From the NCBI GenBank assembly GCA_021777375.1, contig JAJYDV010000001.1, positions 136,864 to 190,885 of the forward strand: 54,022 nucleotides of DNA. Direction: 5' to 3'. Shown piece by piece: positions 1 to 7,808 of the stretch. Within the stretch, counting starts at the first letter, position 1, and every line of letters begins with the position of its first letter. Below the pieces are notes generated by a model, which ran no database searches, had not been told where the DNA came from, and saw only the letters and a program-made list of their open reading frames with translations. Source of the stretch: a bacterium. Lineage in GTDB: Bacteria > Patescibacteriota > Saccharimonadia > Saccharimonadales > UBA4665. The position numbers and the translations under genes were made by a program.

Positions 1-2
1 CG

Positions 3-536
3 AACACGCCACCTATTTTTAGCAGCAGCTCCCCTTCTGCTTCGACAATGAATGCTGACCTTAAGGAGATTGCCCAACAGAATGAAATTAGCAAAGAAAA
101 TGCGTCGAATCAAAATGCCGCAGATCCCACCTCATCAGCCGGATCTTTGAATCAGCTATCTCCGGATCATACATTTACGGCAGGAGCAGTGACAGGAACT
201 ACCTCAGTTAATGGCGTTTCGCCTTCTCAAGCTATGAAAGTTGAACGTACTATGAGCCCTACTGCCAACACTGCTTCTCCTTCGCCTGCATTTGGATCGG
301 GCTACCCTCCATCTTCAACTTATGCAGTACCAGTACCTCCTTCTCAAACATCTGCAGCATCGGGTATAGTTGTCTCTGCTTCTGATACACACTTCCATAA
401 ACCTGGTGATTCAATTTCTGGGTGGGGAGGTAGGCCAGCACTAGATCCAATTAATCCTATTTATGATCCTAAGAAAAAGATCCAAGAAACTATTCCTAAA
501 TCAGAAACTCAACCCCTAGGGCACATTCAACCTTAA
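3..536 (+). CDS. Ser/Thr/Pro-rich low-complexity protein, 5' end cut by window edge
   Basis: The frame is open from the first bases of the window and the residues before the first ATG (position 48) are already Ser/Pro-rich, so the true start is probably upstream and this is the C-terminal part. The visible ~178 residues are dominated by Ser, Thr, Ala, Pro, Gly and Asn. There is no membrane segment, no Cys and no recognisable domain. The composition suggests a disordered, perhaps surface-exposed or linker tail. The stop codon interlocks with that of the convergent HAD-like gene (4-bp overlap). Function unknown; it could be the tail of a larger surface protein. Confidence 0.6.
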   Translation, partial: NTPPIFSSSSPSASTMNADLKEIAQQNEISKENASNQNAADPTSSAGSLNQLSPDHTFTAGAVTGTTSVNGVSPSQAMKVERTMSPTANTASPSPAFGSGYPPSSTYAVPVPPSQTSAASGIVVSASDTHFHKPGDSISGWGGRPALDPINPIYDPKKKIQETIPKSETQPLGHIQP

Positions 537-1117
537 GGTTTGCTGTTAACGATTAGTTTGAGGTATCTAGATACATCATTGAAGTCAATAAATCTATATA
601 CGTTCATGCTAATCTGCTTAGCAAAATTTAAATAATCTTGATGCCCACTGATTAGAAGACAATTCTGCGGTGGCTCGCCTAAATCCTTTAAAGCTGCTTT
701 AAAGAATGATTCACTTAGCAAGGGATCTCCATAAGTTGATGGTCCGGCAATTAAGTCGAATTCTTTTAACTGCTCATTAAAATTAGATAATAAACTAATT
801 TCTTGCTCGCCAATGTTAGCGATGATACTAACTTTCAAAAAATGCATATGAAGGGCTTCGACAAGCTTAATAAAAATTTCGGGTATATCAGATTCAAAAA
901 GTTTAAAGTTTTCGGTTAGGCTTTTTTCGTTTCCAGATATATATTCTAGTGCTCCAGTTAAATACTCAAATGTAGATAAGCCCATAAAGTAGTCGTCTAA
1001 CTGTTTTTGAATTTTGCTTGCTGATTGCTCATCTTTACTTAAAAGCTCTTTTTCAAAGTTTTCAAATACGTCAGGGATCACTACGCTATAAAAATCAAAA
1101 ATTACTGCTCTTATCAC
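533..1117 (-). CDS. HAD-superfamily-like protein with degenerate catalytic motifs
   Basis: 194 aa with a GTG start. The N-terminus (AVIFDFYSVVIPDVF, residues 4-18) has the beta-strand-plus-motif-I look of subfamily IA HAD hydrolases. However, the second Asp of the DxD motif is replaced by Tyr (DFY). Near residues 155-163 the usual motif IV acidic pair is also missing (LLISGHQD where the family has FIDD). A Lys in ESFFKAAL fits motif III. Seen: loss of the general acid/base Asp. Inferred: a non-catalytic binding or regulatory descendant, or an enzyme with altered chemistry. It lies 78 bp downstream of the flavin/heme operon and may be co-transcribed with it. It is convergent with the upstream low-complexity gene. 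Confidence 0.65.
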   Translation of the reverse strand: MIRAVIFDFYSVVIPDVFENFEKELLSKDEQSASKIQKQLDDYFMGLSTFEYLTGALEYISGNEKSLTENFKLFESDIPEIFIKLVEALHMHFLKVSIIANIGEQEISLLSNFNEQLKEFDLIAGPSTYGDPLLSESFFKAALKDLGEPPQNCLLISGHQDYLNFAKQISMNVYRFIDFNDVSRYLKLIVNSKP

Positions 1118-1195
1118 TAGACAATCCTATCATATAGGCTAAGGTTAATTAAGGTTGTTTTTATACTGTAATTGCGTTCGCTCTACGCAAAACTG

Positions 1196-1813
1196 CTAAT
1201 TATCTGTGCCACCACCCCCGCCGTCACTTCCACTGCTTGGAGCAGTTATATAAACGGGAGTAATTATCTTCTGAATAATAATTTGGGTTTGAATCTTCGG
1301 AGCAACGGGCTTGGCTACAACTTGAAAGTCATAGTAAGGTAGTGCGGTGTAGTTTGTTGCAAGTCCTACGATGCGGTAAATGCCTGGTTTTTTAAACAGG
1401 TTTGGCCATTTCGCGAAACTTTGTGTGTAGGATTTGCCAGCCGGTATGACTTGCTGTTTAGGTTCTCCGGCGCAAGCGGAGGCAGATGCCCTGTCGTTGA
1501 TGCGAACCCAGGAATTATTGGTCCAGGTGTAAGTATATAGAGGCTGGCCTGGGCAATTATTAATCAGGGTAATCGATTGGCTTAGACCATTTCTTATGGT
1601 GTAAGTTATAGGGTCTCCTACGGTGTACTTTGTTTTGGAAGTGCTCAGTTGTATTGTGCCACTAGCAAAGCTCAGAGTGTTGATACGTTTTACTTGCCAG
1701 TACATAGCAAGAATGAAAGATGTGATCAGTAGGGCGTATAAAAGAGCCCATCCGATTAGCCGTTTTCTTTTATTACGCACGCGTATAGTAGTCAGCGCAC
1801 TAGATTGATTCAT
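1196..1813 (-). CDS. Membrane-anchored protein with extracellular beta-sandwich domain
   Basis: 205 aa from the ATG at 1813, chosen because it forms an ATGA overlap with the stop of the upstream ferric-reductase-like gene; the longer frame would run 70 bp into that gene. A basic stretch (RNKRKR) precedes one transmembrane helix at about residues 20-41. An outside domain follows with the pattern TKYTVGDPITYTIRNGLSQ and a later PAGKS...W, resembling BsuPI-type or similar Ig-like beta-sandwich modules. Two Cys lie in the domain (NNCPGQ and SACAGE) and could form a disulfide. The tail ends Ser/Gly-rich. Last gene of the FNR-ApbE-heme operon, so probably an outside accessory or binding subunit. 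The domain assignment is tentative. Confidence 0.65.
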   Translation of the reverse strand: MNQSSALTTIRVRNKRKRLIGWALLYALLITSFILAMYWQVKRINTLSFASGTIQLSTSKTKYTVGDPITYTIRNGLSQSITLINNCPGQPLYTYTWTNNSWVRINDRASASACAGEPKQQVIPAGKSYTQSFAKWPNLFKKPGIYRIVGLATNYTALPYYDFQVVAKPVAPKIQTQIIIQKIITPVYITAPSSGSDGGGGGTDN

Positions 1814-2565
1814 TCTGCGCGTACTCTCCGGCGCAGTCGGTAAACTATTGCAACGGCTACCGCCACGCCAATTATTATCCATAGAATGCGGAAAATTCCG
1901 TGCATCAAGTCAGTGCCCAGATAAAGTGCATGGAAGAAGACGAAAATCATTGTTAGGTATGCTAAAAAATGAAAGAGCTTCCAGGTATGCGGTTTTTTAT
2001 CTACCCAGAGAATAGAGGTTAAGATGATGGCTATGACGAAATACATCGAGAATACGCCTAGGGCTACGTAAAGCGATCCTAAGTGGTACCCAGCAAAAGA
2101 TACTTCTCGGTAATGCGAAAGGAAAGGCACTAATGCTTGTGCAACCGTGAAAGGTACGTATTTATCAAACAACAATGCAATTACATGTATAGCTCCGGAA
2201 ACGGCGAATACATAGGCAATGGATTTGTGTGTAGCCCAGGCCGTGAGCGGTTCTAAAAATTTAAAACTTGTTCCAGTTATGAAACCTACTCCGGACAGCA
2301 TTAAAAGAGCTAACGAACCGGCAGCCACAAATCCGGCTGCTCGAGTAATATACCAGGGCCAAGACAACTTTGCTCTGGTCGCAAGACGTTTTGAAACTGT
2401 AGGACCCTGAACGGGATTGACTAAAATATCTGGAGGATTTTCGGAGTTTATATTTTGGCTGGTAAGCGAAGTTGTAATCGTACTGGCAAAAACCGTAATG
2501 TTATTACTAAGACCGACAGCTATAAATACAAAAGATAGGATAATTAAAGCGACTAAATTACGCAT
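1810..2565 (-). CDS. Ferric-reductase-like transmembrane b-type heme protein
   Basis: 251 aa. An N-terminal signal-like helix (1-28) leads into a ~40-residue polar linker, then about six membrane helices (roughly 72-240). His113 and His127 lie 14 residues apart on one helix, and His199 and His212 lie 13 apart on another. This is the bis-His spacing that holds two stacked b hemes in the NOX/ferric reductase (PF01794) and MsrQ/YedZ family. It would carry electrons from the cytoplasm outward across the membrane. It has no dehydrogenase domain of its own; the FAD/NAD(P)H part is supplied by the gene two places upstream. Start ATG at 2565 follows the apbE stop by 1 bp. Final acceptor unknown (Fe(III), oxygen or a periplasm-facing protein). 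Confidence 0.8.
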   Translation of the reverse strand: MRNLVALIILSFVFIAVGLSNNITVFASTITTSLTSQNINSENPPDILVNPVQGPTVSKRLATRAKLSWPWYITRAAGFVAAGSLALLMLSGVGFITGTSFKFLEPLTAWATHKSIAYVFAVSGAIHVIALLFDKYVPFTVAQALVPFLSHYREVSFAGYHLGSLYVALGVFSMYFVIAIILTSILWVDKKPHTWKLFHFLAYLTMIFVFFHALYLGTDLMHGIFRILWIIIGVAVAVAIVYRLRRRVRAE

Positions 2566-2566
2566 G

Positions 2567-3520
2567 TTAATTGTTGATTATTATATCATTACCGTAATAA
2601 ACAAGTTTTGGTTCTTGACTAGCCGAGCGACATTGGAAAAGCGCAGACTTAACTCCTTGTTTTTCAAGGAATGGTAGACCTTTTTTGCTTCCAAGTATAA
2701 CCGCGCAACCCGCTAAAACATCAGCTCTTAGAGTCGTATTTGCATATACCGTAGATAACAGTATGTCGGTTCTGGCTGGTTTAGCGGTTTTTGGGTCGAT
2801 AAGATGGTGCCATGATTTTCCATTCTTTTTACCTTGATGTACGGTTATACCGGAAGTTGCGACACCGCTTGGGTTATCGATAAATAGTCTTGCTACCTCT
2901 CTGGTTTGATCAAAGGCACTCTGGATCCCAATATTCCATTTGTCTCCATGTTCATCTCGGCCGCCTACTAAGATATCGCCACCAAAAGATAACCAGTATC
3001 CGGATATTATGCCGGTCAGCACGCCGCGTAGTTGGTCTGCCAGGTAACCTTTACCGCAACCTCCAAGATCTATCGCGGTACCATATGGTATCTTTGCCCA
3101 GTCCTTGCCAATTTCTAGTTTATCAATTGTCGAAATCGATCTTTTGGAATAATCATTAACGGCGTCTAGCTCCCGTCCTGGTACTCGGGAACGAACGTAA
3201 CCGGACAATTGAAGCGCTGGTAGAATAAACGGGTTGTATAAGCCATCGGTTTCTACAGCCATTTCTCTGGCAGCTTTAAGAAGGGCTTTAAAGCTAGGGG
3301 TAATAGTCTGTTTTGTGCCAGCGTTGTTATTAAAAATAGAAAGCTCGCTGCCAGGGAGAAAACGGCTAAATTGCCTTTCAAATATAAATATTTTGCCCCA
3401 AAGTGATCGGAATAATGACTCAACTTGGATTTTTGGAGCTTTACTAACTAGCGAGATTCCAGTCTTGCTCCCGAGTGCAATTGCTTCTTGGTAGTATTGC
3501 ATAGGAGTTCTTAGATACAT
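2567..3520 (-). CDS. apbE: FAD:protein FMN transferase (ApbE family)
   Basis: 317 aa from the ATG at 3520, which overlaps the upstream gene by 10 bp; a longer frame would start at a TTG. ApbE enzymes attach FMN covalently to Ser/Thr of target proteins using FAD and Mg2+. Family marks are the early SRFLPGSELSIFN stretch, DLGGCGKGYLAD (family consensus DLGGIAKGYA), SFGGDI, HHLIDPKTAKPA, and ADVLAGCAVILG carrying the metal-site Asp. There is no signal peptide or lipobox, unlike many exported ApbE proteins, so it probably works in the cytoplasm. No D-x-S/T-G-A-T flavinylation motif is visible in its neighbours, so its target is elsewhere or non-canonical. Second gene of the operon. Confidence 0.9.
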   Translation of the reverse strand: MYLRTPMQYYQEAIALGSKTGISLVSKAPKIQVESLFRSLWGKIFIFERQFSRFLPGSELSIFNNNAGTKQTITPSFKALLKAAREMAVETDGLYNPFILPALQLSGYVRSRVPGRELDAVNDYSKRSISTIDKLEIGKDWAKIPYGTAIDLGGCGKGYLADQLRGVLTGIISGYWLSFGGDILVGGRDEHGDKWNIGIQSAFDQTREVARLFIDNPSGVATSGITVHQGKKNGKSWHHLIDPKTAKPARTDILLSTVYANTTLRADVLAGCAVILGSKKGLPFLEKQGVKSALFQCRSASQEPKLVYYGNDIIINN

Positions 3521-4611
3521 CGACCGGACGGTGTTGTTTGACAAGTTGGTGCCGGAGCTGTTATTGGAGAAGCGTAGATAGGAGCAAGAGTTTGGGTCTG
3601 CAGATTACTGCTGCCGGAACTTACACCGCCACTGCTTGCCGGTGTAGTGGGCGATGTTATAACGTCAGGTGAAGGTGGGATACTATTAACAAGCTGATCA
3701 AGTTGTTGCTGGCGAGCATTGGTAATTAAGTAAGGCGTTGTCTTAGTCGGTTTTAGTGTTGTAGTAGGCGGCAAGTTCCTCAAGAGGTCGCTTACTGTAA
3801 CAGTGAAGGTTCCCAATACTAGACAAATAGCCCCTAATGCATAAACGTTTGACGGCCAACTGCGCAAAATACTAGTTTGTTTTGGAGATGACTGGGTAAA
3901 AGCTTCAGTTAACACGTTGCTTCTAGGTACTCCCTGCTTTGCAAGTAGTCCGGATGAAGCTTTCATAAATACTGGCGGACCGCAAATAAAGAATCGGCGA
4001 TCGTTATATTTTTTGTCAGTTACTTTATCGAGGAGATCTGCCGTAATATATCCGGTTGTAACCTGTTTTTGCGGGAGTTTATCAATTGGGCCATTACCAA
4101 CTACAAAAATGACTTTTAGATTTGGATGCTCAGTCTCAATTGATAAAAGCTCATCTTTAAAAGGTACGTCATCCTGAACGGCGCAGCTATAAAGCAAGGT
4201 AACTTCATTTGTGGCGTTTAAGACGTTTAAGTAGCGCAGGATGCTCATAAATGGCGTAACGCCGATTCCGCCGGCCATAAAAACAGCTTTTTCGTCACGG
4301 ACAGTATCGAAAATGAAGCCTCCAAAGGGCCCACTTATCTCAACTATGTCGCCCTTCTCAAGCTTACTTAAAGCAGTGGTGAACTTGCCGCGAACGCGCA
4401 TGCTGAACTCGAGCTTATGCTGGTCTGTTGGTGAACTAACAATCGAGAAACAGCGGGTGTCTGATTGCTTGCCGTGACGCCTTTCGTAACTAATTGCAGC
4501 ATATTGTCCAGGCTGAAAAGCTAAAGGACGCTCAGATTCGTCACGCAACAAAGTTAACAGTAGCGTTGAAGGAGTAATTTTTGACGTTTCAGATACAGTA
4601 TAGGTGTGCAT
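3511..4611 (-). CDS. NAD(P)H:flavin oxidoreductase (FNR fold) with C-terminal membrane anchor and outside tail
   Basis: 366 aa. Residues 1-240 are a ferredoxin-NADP reductase-type module: FAD-binding RCFS at 53-56, nucleotide-binding GGIGVTPF at 114-121, CGPP at 210-213 and a terminal TEAF. One hydrophobic helix follows at about 256-276, then a ~88-residue Pro/Thr/Ser-rich tail ending in two Cys (357 and 365). With the catalytic domain inside, the tail would lie outside the cell. An anchor placed after the FNR domain is unusual. First gene of the operon with ApbE and the heme protein, so it most likely passes electrons from NAD(P)H to those hemes. A TATAAT box lies 10 nt before the ATG. Confidence 0.85.
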   Translation of the reverse strand: MHTYTVSETSKITPSTLLLTLLRDESERPLAFQPGQYAAISYERRHGKQSDTRCFSIVSSPTDQHKLEFSMRVRGKFTTALSKLEKGDIVEISGPFGGFIFDTVRDEKAVFMAGGIGVTPFMSILRYLNVLNATNEVTLLYSCAVQDDVPFKDELLSIETEHPNLKVIFVVGNGPIDKLPQKQVTTGYITADLLDKVTDKKYNDRRFFICGPPVFMKASSGLLAKQGVPRSNVLTEAFTQSSPKQTSILRSWPSNVYALGAICLVLGTFTVTVSDLLRNLPPTTTLKPTKTTPYLITNARQQQLDQLVNSIPPSPDVITSPTTPASSGGVSSGSSNLQTQTLAPIYASPITAPAPTCQTTPSGRCI

Positions 4612-4621
4612 GCTTACGCTT

Positions 4622-4627
4622 ATTATA
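4622..4627 (-). promoter_or_regulatory. -10 box of the FNR-apbE-heme operon
   Basis: A perfect TATAAT on the minus strand ends 10 nt before the ATG at 4611. No convincing -35 and no Shine-Dalgarno sequence are visible. A start about 7 nt downstream of the box would leave a leader of only about 3 nt. Confidence 0.55.
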
Positions 4628-4810
4628 ATAGCAAAAGAGGCACTACATTCTCTAGATATAACCCCAAGTTTCGATAAAGTTTTTATTTATGCGAAGTGTG
4701 GCGCAGAAGCAAAAAATATCTTCATCTTAATAACCTAAACTGGCATTTTTTAAATAAAATTACGTTTACGTATTTAGCATGGAAACCGCCGCCGAGCTTG
4801 ATTATCGAAT

Positions 4811-5287
4811 CTAGCAAGCGCTAATTATGCTAGGTACGTTTAAGATAAAATGCCATCCATAATAAAGTGAAGCCAGTTGGTAGGCAGTTTCTTCAAGCGG
4901 TGCACTTATTTGGGGACTGGAGTCTAAATCGGCGACGTTAGCGTCCTTGCAAATAGCAGTTGTTACTTGAGATTGCGATGGAGCGTAGCCTAGTGTCATA
5001 ACCGTTGGTTCTTGGGTTGCTAAGGCGTCCCAAGCCAAAATGTTTAAAGCTCCGTCATTGCATTGAATTGGCGACGGGCTACCATTAGAGGCGTAATTTA
5101 AACTTTCCTTGCAAACAGAAATTTTCGATGGTACGTTCGCCGGTTTAAGTGTGGGGTTAGATAAGGTTGTGCTCGAAAAAGAGTTTCCGCTTACCTTGCT
5201 AGAGTTGCTTGAAGAAACGGTATATATTGCAAAGACGATAGCTAAGATAGACAAAAATCCCGCTAGCCCGATGACAAATGAGCGCAT
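4811..5287 (-). CDS. Secreted or membrane-anchored protein with four cysteines
   Basis: 158 aa. A single hydrophobic N-terminal segment (about residues 4-25) has no clear cleavage or lipobox motif, so it is either an uncleaved anchor or a signal peptide. A Ser/Thr-rich stretch follows, then a compact domain with Cys in SVCKESL, IQCNDGAL, AICKDANV and at the very C-terminus. Four Cys could make two disulfides outside the cell. No family recognised. The start is supported by a TTGCGC - 17 bp - TATTAT promoter whose -10 box is only 5 nt from the ATG. Transcribed separately, 199 bp upstream of the flavin/heme operon. Confidence 0.6.
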   Translation of the reverse strand: MRSFVIGLAGFLSILAIVFAIYTVSSSNSSKVSGNSFSSTTLSNPTLKPANVPSKISVCKESLNYASNGSPSPIQCNDGALNILAWDALATQEPTVMTLGYAPSQSQVTTAICKDANVADLDSSPQISAPLEETAYQLASLYYGWHFILNVPSIISAC

Positions 5288-5292
5288 AACAG

Positions 5293-5298
5293 ATAATA
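5293..5298 (-). promoter_or_regulatory. -10 box (TATTAT) of the four-Cys secreted protein gene
   Basis: On the minus strand TTGCGC is followed by exactly 17 bp, TATTAT, 5 bp, then ATG. This geometry would start the transcript at or just inside the start codon, so it is a leaderless candidate. Confidence 0.5.
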
Positions 5299-5674
5299 CT
5301 TTAGCTCATAAGTCGGCGCAAGGTAAACAGCAGATTAATCATCACCCCGGTTGATTGGGTTGGTGACTAAATCAATTTTGACTTTAATTTTTTAGATAAT
5401 TTAATACAAGATTTTTTAGTTAACGCTAATTTTTCCAATAAGCTGAGAAGTTTCTTAAAAGATTTTAAAATACATTATTGCTTCAAATGCTTAAATTCAA
5501 GACTTTCAATCCTGCTAGCATTATATTTAACTGAGGTGGAATGCCGAATTTTATTTATTTGATGCTTGTTTGCCTACCGGCCAAGCTATTTTCGTAACCA
5601 ATACCTAGATTTCTTTTATTTCTTACTAGACGTAGAGTTATTACGAGGACCTAAACAGACCATTAAGGCTTAAG
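5299..5674. other. AT-rich intergenic region between divergent secreted-protein genes
   Basis: About 375 bp with no open frame of note. The part near 5340-5370 has short imperfect inverted repeats (TCACC...GGTGA). T-rich stretches follow. It must contain the promoters of both divergent genes, but apart from the minus-strand box at 5293-5298 no strong element was picked out. Confidence 0.4.
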
Positions 5675-6220
5675 ATGCGCAAACTATTTTTTATTTTACT
5701 TATTTTAGCCATTGTCATCTTCGGTGCTATCTTTAGCTATAAATTGATAGCTGAGCACCCTGTTATAGCGAGTAATCGCACCAAAATATCGCAAGGTGTT
5801 AATAAACCAGTGAGCGGCGCGCAAGCTAATCCCTTAAGTCTATTTCCTAACTCTCAGATTACTTGCAGCAGCAGTGTTTCGCTTGTGCCCTTATCCGTGG
5901 ACTATACCATCACAGGAATGAATTGTCTTTCGGTGCCAGGCAATACGATTGCTGTAATTTGCAACGGCACTATTATGCAGCGGGCAACAACTGTAAGTAT
6001 TGGCTGCTATCCCCCGGGCCACTATACTTCGGCTGATCACCTGATTTGCAGCGGTTCTACCAATGAGCAAAGTAATCCAACTAATCTTTCTTTAAGCTAT
6101 AACTGTGCGCTTCCGAACCTTTCGTCAACTACAACCATTTATTCTTGTAGTGGCAGTATAACTAACTACGGGTCTCTATCTATTAATTTGCCTCTAGATA
6201 CCAACTGCAGTCGAGCCTAG
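5675..6220 (+). CDS. Secreted protein made of four cysteine-bounded repeats
   Basis: 181 aa. An N-terminal hydrophobic helix (3-22) serves as signal or anchor. A short linker is followed by eight Cys in four pairs: C64/C84, C96/C111, C125/C144 and C158/C178. First Cys of successive units are about 29-33 residues apart. Units begin like C-S/N-G-S/T and end with hydrophobic residues before N/G-C, as expected for small beta hairpins each closed by a disulfide. No known family recognised. Stop lies 21 bp from the convergent DUF1634 gene. A repeat-built extracellular binding or adhesion protein is an inference only. Confidence 0.65.
   Translation: MRKLFFILLILAIVIFGAIFSYKLIAEHPVIASNRTKISQGVNKPVSGAQANPLSLFPNSQITCSSSVSLVPLSVDYTITGMNCLSVPGNTIAVICNGTIMQRATTVSIGCYPPGHYTSADHLICSGSTNEQSNPTNLSLSYNCALPNLSSTTTIYSCSGSITNYGSLSINLPLDTNCSRA
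5864..6208 (+). repeat. Four tandem Cys-pair repeat units within the secreted protein
   Basis: Residues 64-178 of the encoded protein. Each unit spans about 30 residues with one Cys at each end of a Ser/Thr/Leu-rich stretch (spacings 20, 15, 19 and 20 residues). Conservation is at protein-pattern level; the DNA copies have diverged. Confidence 0.6.
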
Positions 6221-6241
6221 AGACTGTCGCAATGTTATAAG

Positions 6242-6658
6242 TTAGCGCACTGCTATGCCTACTCCGAAAGAGCTCAACAGAACAAGTAATACGAACACCG
6301 TTACATAGGCCATGCGCTTATCATGAGTTGCTAAAAACAGTTGTGATGATACCGCGACTCTAAGGATTGGCGTGAGTATTAGAAGTAGTATCCCGAGTTC
6401 AATATATGCTAAACCGCTGCCCGATATAAGTCCGGAAAAAAGAGCGCCTGGCGAATGCGGAAAAGTAAAGTTCGAAGCCGTAAACTTGTGGAAAGAACCC
6501 ACTTTAAACGGATTAATTGTTTGATTGTTGAAATGTGCAAAGATAATGATCAGCCCAATAATAATTATTGCTGCACTTAAGCTGACGCCAATACGAAGTA
6601 CGCGGCTAACTAGAGCTTCGATTCTCCAGGTCGGAGTATTTTCGGACGAGCCGGTCAT
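6242..6658 (-). CDS. DUF1634 family membrane protein
   Basis: 138 aa with three membrane helices. The pattern RIEALVSRVLRIGVSLSAA, a central SGLISGSGLAYIELGILLLI and a last helix fits DUF1634 (PF07843). Its start overlaps the stop of the TauE/SafE gene by ATGA, the usual pairing for this family. The partner role in anion export is inferred from that conserved linkage; no activity is established for the domain itself. Confidence 0.85.
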   Translation of the reverse strand: MTGSSENTPTWRIEALVSRVLRIGVSLSAAIIIIGLIIIFAHFNNQTINPFKVGSFHKFTASNFTFPHSPGALFSGLISGSGLAYIELGILLLILTPILRVAVSSQLFLATHDKRMAYVTVFVLLVLLSSFGVGIAVR

Positions 6659-7494
6659 AAGCCAACTCCTCTTTGAATCATCTCAATTGCAACAATAATT
6701 AACACGACTACTAACAGTCTCTGAATTGATTTCGGTGCAATGTGACTTAGCAGACGCGATCCCGGAATAGCCCCTAGCAAAACACCGATCGCTACCGGAG
6801 CGGCAATAAACGGATTAATTTGCCCGCGAGCGAAATAAGCGCCAGCACTAGCGGCGGCCGTTACGCCAATCATAAAGTTACTAGTTGCTGCCGATGCTTT
6901 AATTGGCATATGCATGGCAATGTCCATAGCCGGAACTTTTAGAGAGCCAGACCCAACTCCTAGAAGAGCAGAGACTAAGCCGGCAATGTACATCAAAAAC
7001 AAGCCAAGCTTAGTGTTTTTGACCTTATATATAATCTCTTTTTTCAAGTTGTCGTCGAAGTATGAACCGTGCAAGTTGAGGCTGTTAGCAATTTTGTCAT
7101 TTGAGATTGCAAGTAATTCGGTTTTAGGACTTTTACGTAGCAAAAGAGCAGATGAGTATATTAAAACTACTGCAAATAAGACAAACAACGCCTTATCCGA
7201 TATTTTGGTTATTAAGTAAGCGCCGGATATTGCCCCAAGCGTAGTACCTATCTCGAGAAACATACCAGTACGTAAATTGGTTAAGCGTTCTCTGACATAG
7301 GTAACGGCCGCGCCTGAAGAAGTAGCAATAACAGACAAAAGCGAAGCACCAATAGCTAGCCGGATATCTATGTGGTAGACAAGAGTTAGTATCGGAACAA
7401 TTATAATCCCTCCGCCCAGTCCGACTAAAGACCCGAGCAAGCCTGCGGCAATTGAGATCAATCCCAGCGAAAGTACAAAATCGAACGGAGTCAT
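6655..7494 (-). CDS. TauE/SafE family (sulfite/organosulfur exporter-type) permease
   Basis: 279 aa, eight or so membrane helices in two halves. The first half carries GSLVGLGGGIIIVPIL and the second SALLGVGSGSLKVPAM, the duplicated glycine-rich signature of TauE/SafE (PF01925). About 40 polar residues in the middle form a cytoplasmic loop. Members move sulfite, sulfonates or other small anions; the substrate cannot be read from the sequence. Transcribed with the downstream DUF1634 gene through an ATGA overlap. Confidence 0.9.
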   Translation of the reverse strand: MTPFDFVLSLGLISIAAGLLGSLVGLGGGIIIVPILTLVYHIDIRLAIGASLLSVIATSSGAAVTYVRERLTNLRTGMFLEIGTTLGAISGAYLITKISDKALFVLFAVVLIYSSALLLRKSPKTELLAISNDKIANSLNLHGSYFDDNLKKEIIYKVKNTKLGLFLMYIAGLVSALLGVGSGSLKVPAMDIAMHMPIKASAATSNFMIGVTAAASAGAYFARGQINPFIAAPVAIGVLLGAIPGSRLLSHIAPKSIQRLLVVVLIIVAIEMIQRGVGL

Positions 7495-7657
7495 AAACCT
7501 ATTGTACTTTGCAGCAAGTCATTAAGTGTAATTATTAAGTCAACTATTTCAGAATCAATATTTTACTGACTTTGGTACTTGTCTCAGTTCAAAATAACCT
7601 AGACTACTTCACTTAAGATTTTTTATTTAGCTACTTTTTAATTTGAGATGTTGGAAT

Positions 7658-7732
7658 TGGCTCCGGGGACTGGATTCGAACCAGCAACCTAGTCGTTAAC
7701 AGCGACCCGCTCTACCGTTGAGCTACCCCGGA
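7658..7732 (-). tRNA. tRNA-Asn (GUU)
   Basis: 75 nt with CCA encoded in the DNA. Acceptor TCCGGGG pairs perfectly with CCCCGGA. The D arm is GCTC/GAGC. The anticodon stem is GGTCG/CGACT with loop CTGTTAA, giving anticodon GTT. The T arm has TTCGAAT. It stands alone between the TauE gene and smpB. Confidence 0.95.
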
Positions 7733-7808
7733 ATAGTTGTGGGTTATTGGTGACTGAATACGTCGATTATAACTGAACATCTAACTGGTGAGCAAATGAT
7801 TGCAGGCC

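Noticed and set aside
1814-1882. N-terminal extension of the anchored beta-domain protein
   Set aside because: It would lie inside the ferric-reductase-like gene; the ATGA overlap at 1810-1813 is the usual arrangement here.
2890-3159. Open frame on the plus strand inside apbE
   Set aside because: Shadow of the real gene; no family motif, no ribosome site, and wholly inside an intact ApbE frame. The same holds for the other frames lying inside long coding genes.
1196-5287. ApbE target with a classical FMN-binding motif in the flavin/heme operon
   Set aside because: No D-x-S/T-G-A-T pattern was found in the neighbouring proteins; SGAI in the heme protein is a poor match and lies in the heme-binding helix.
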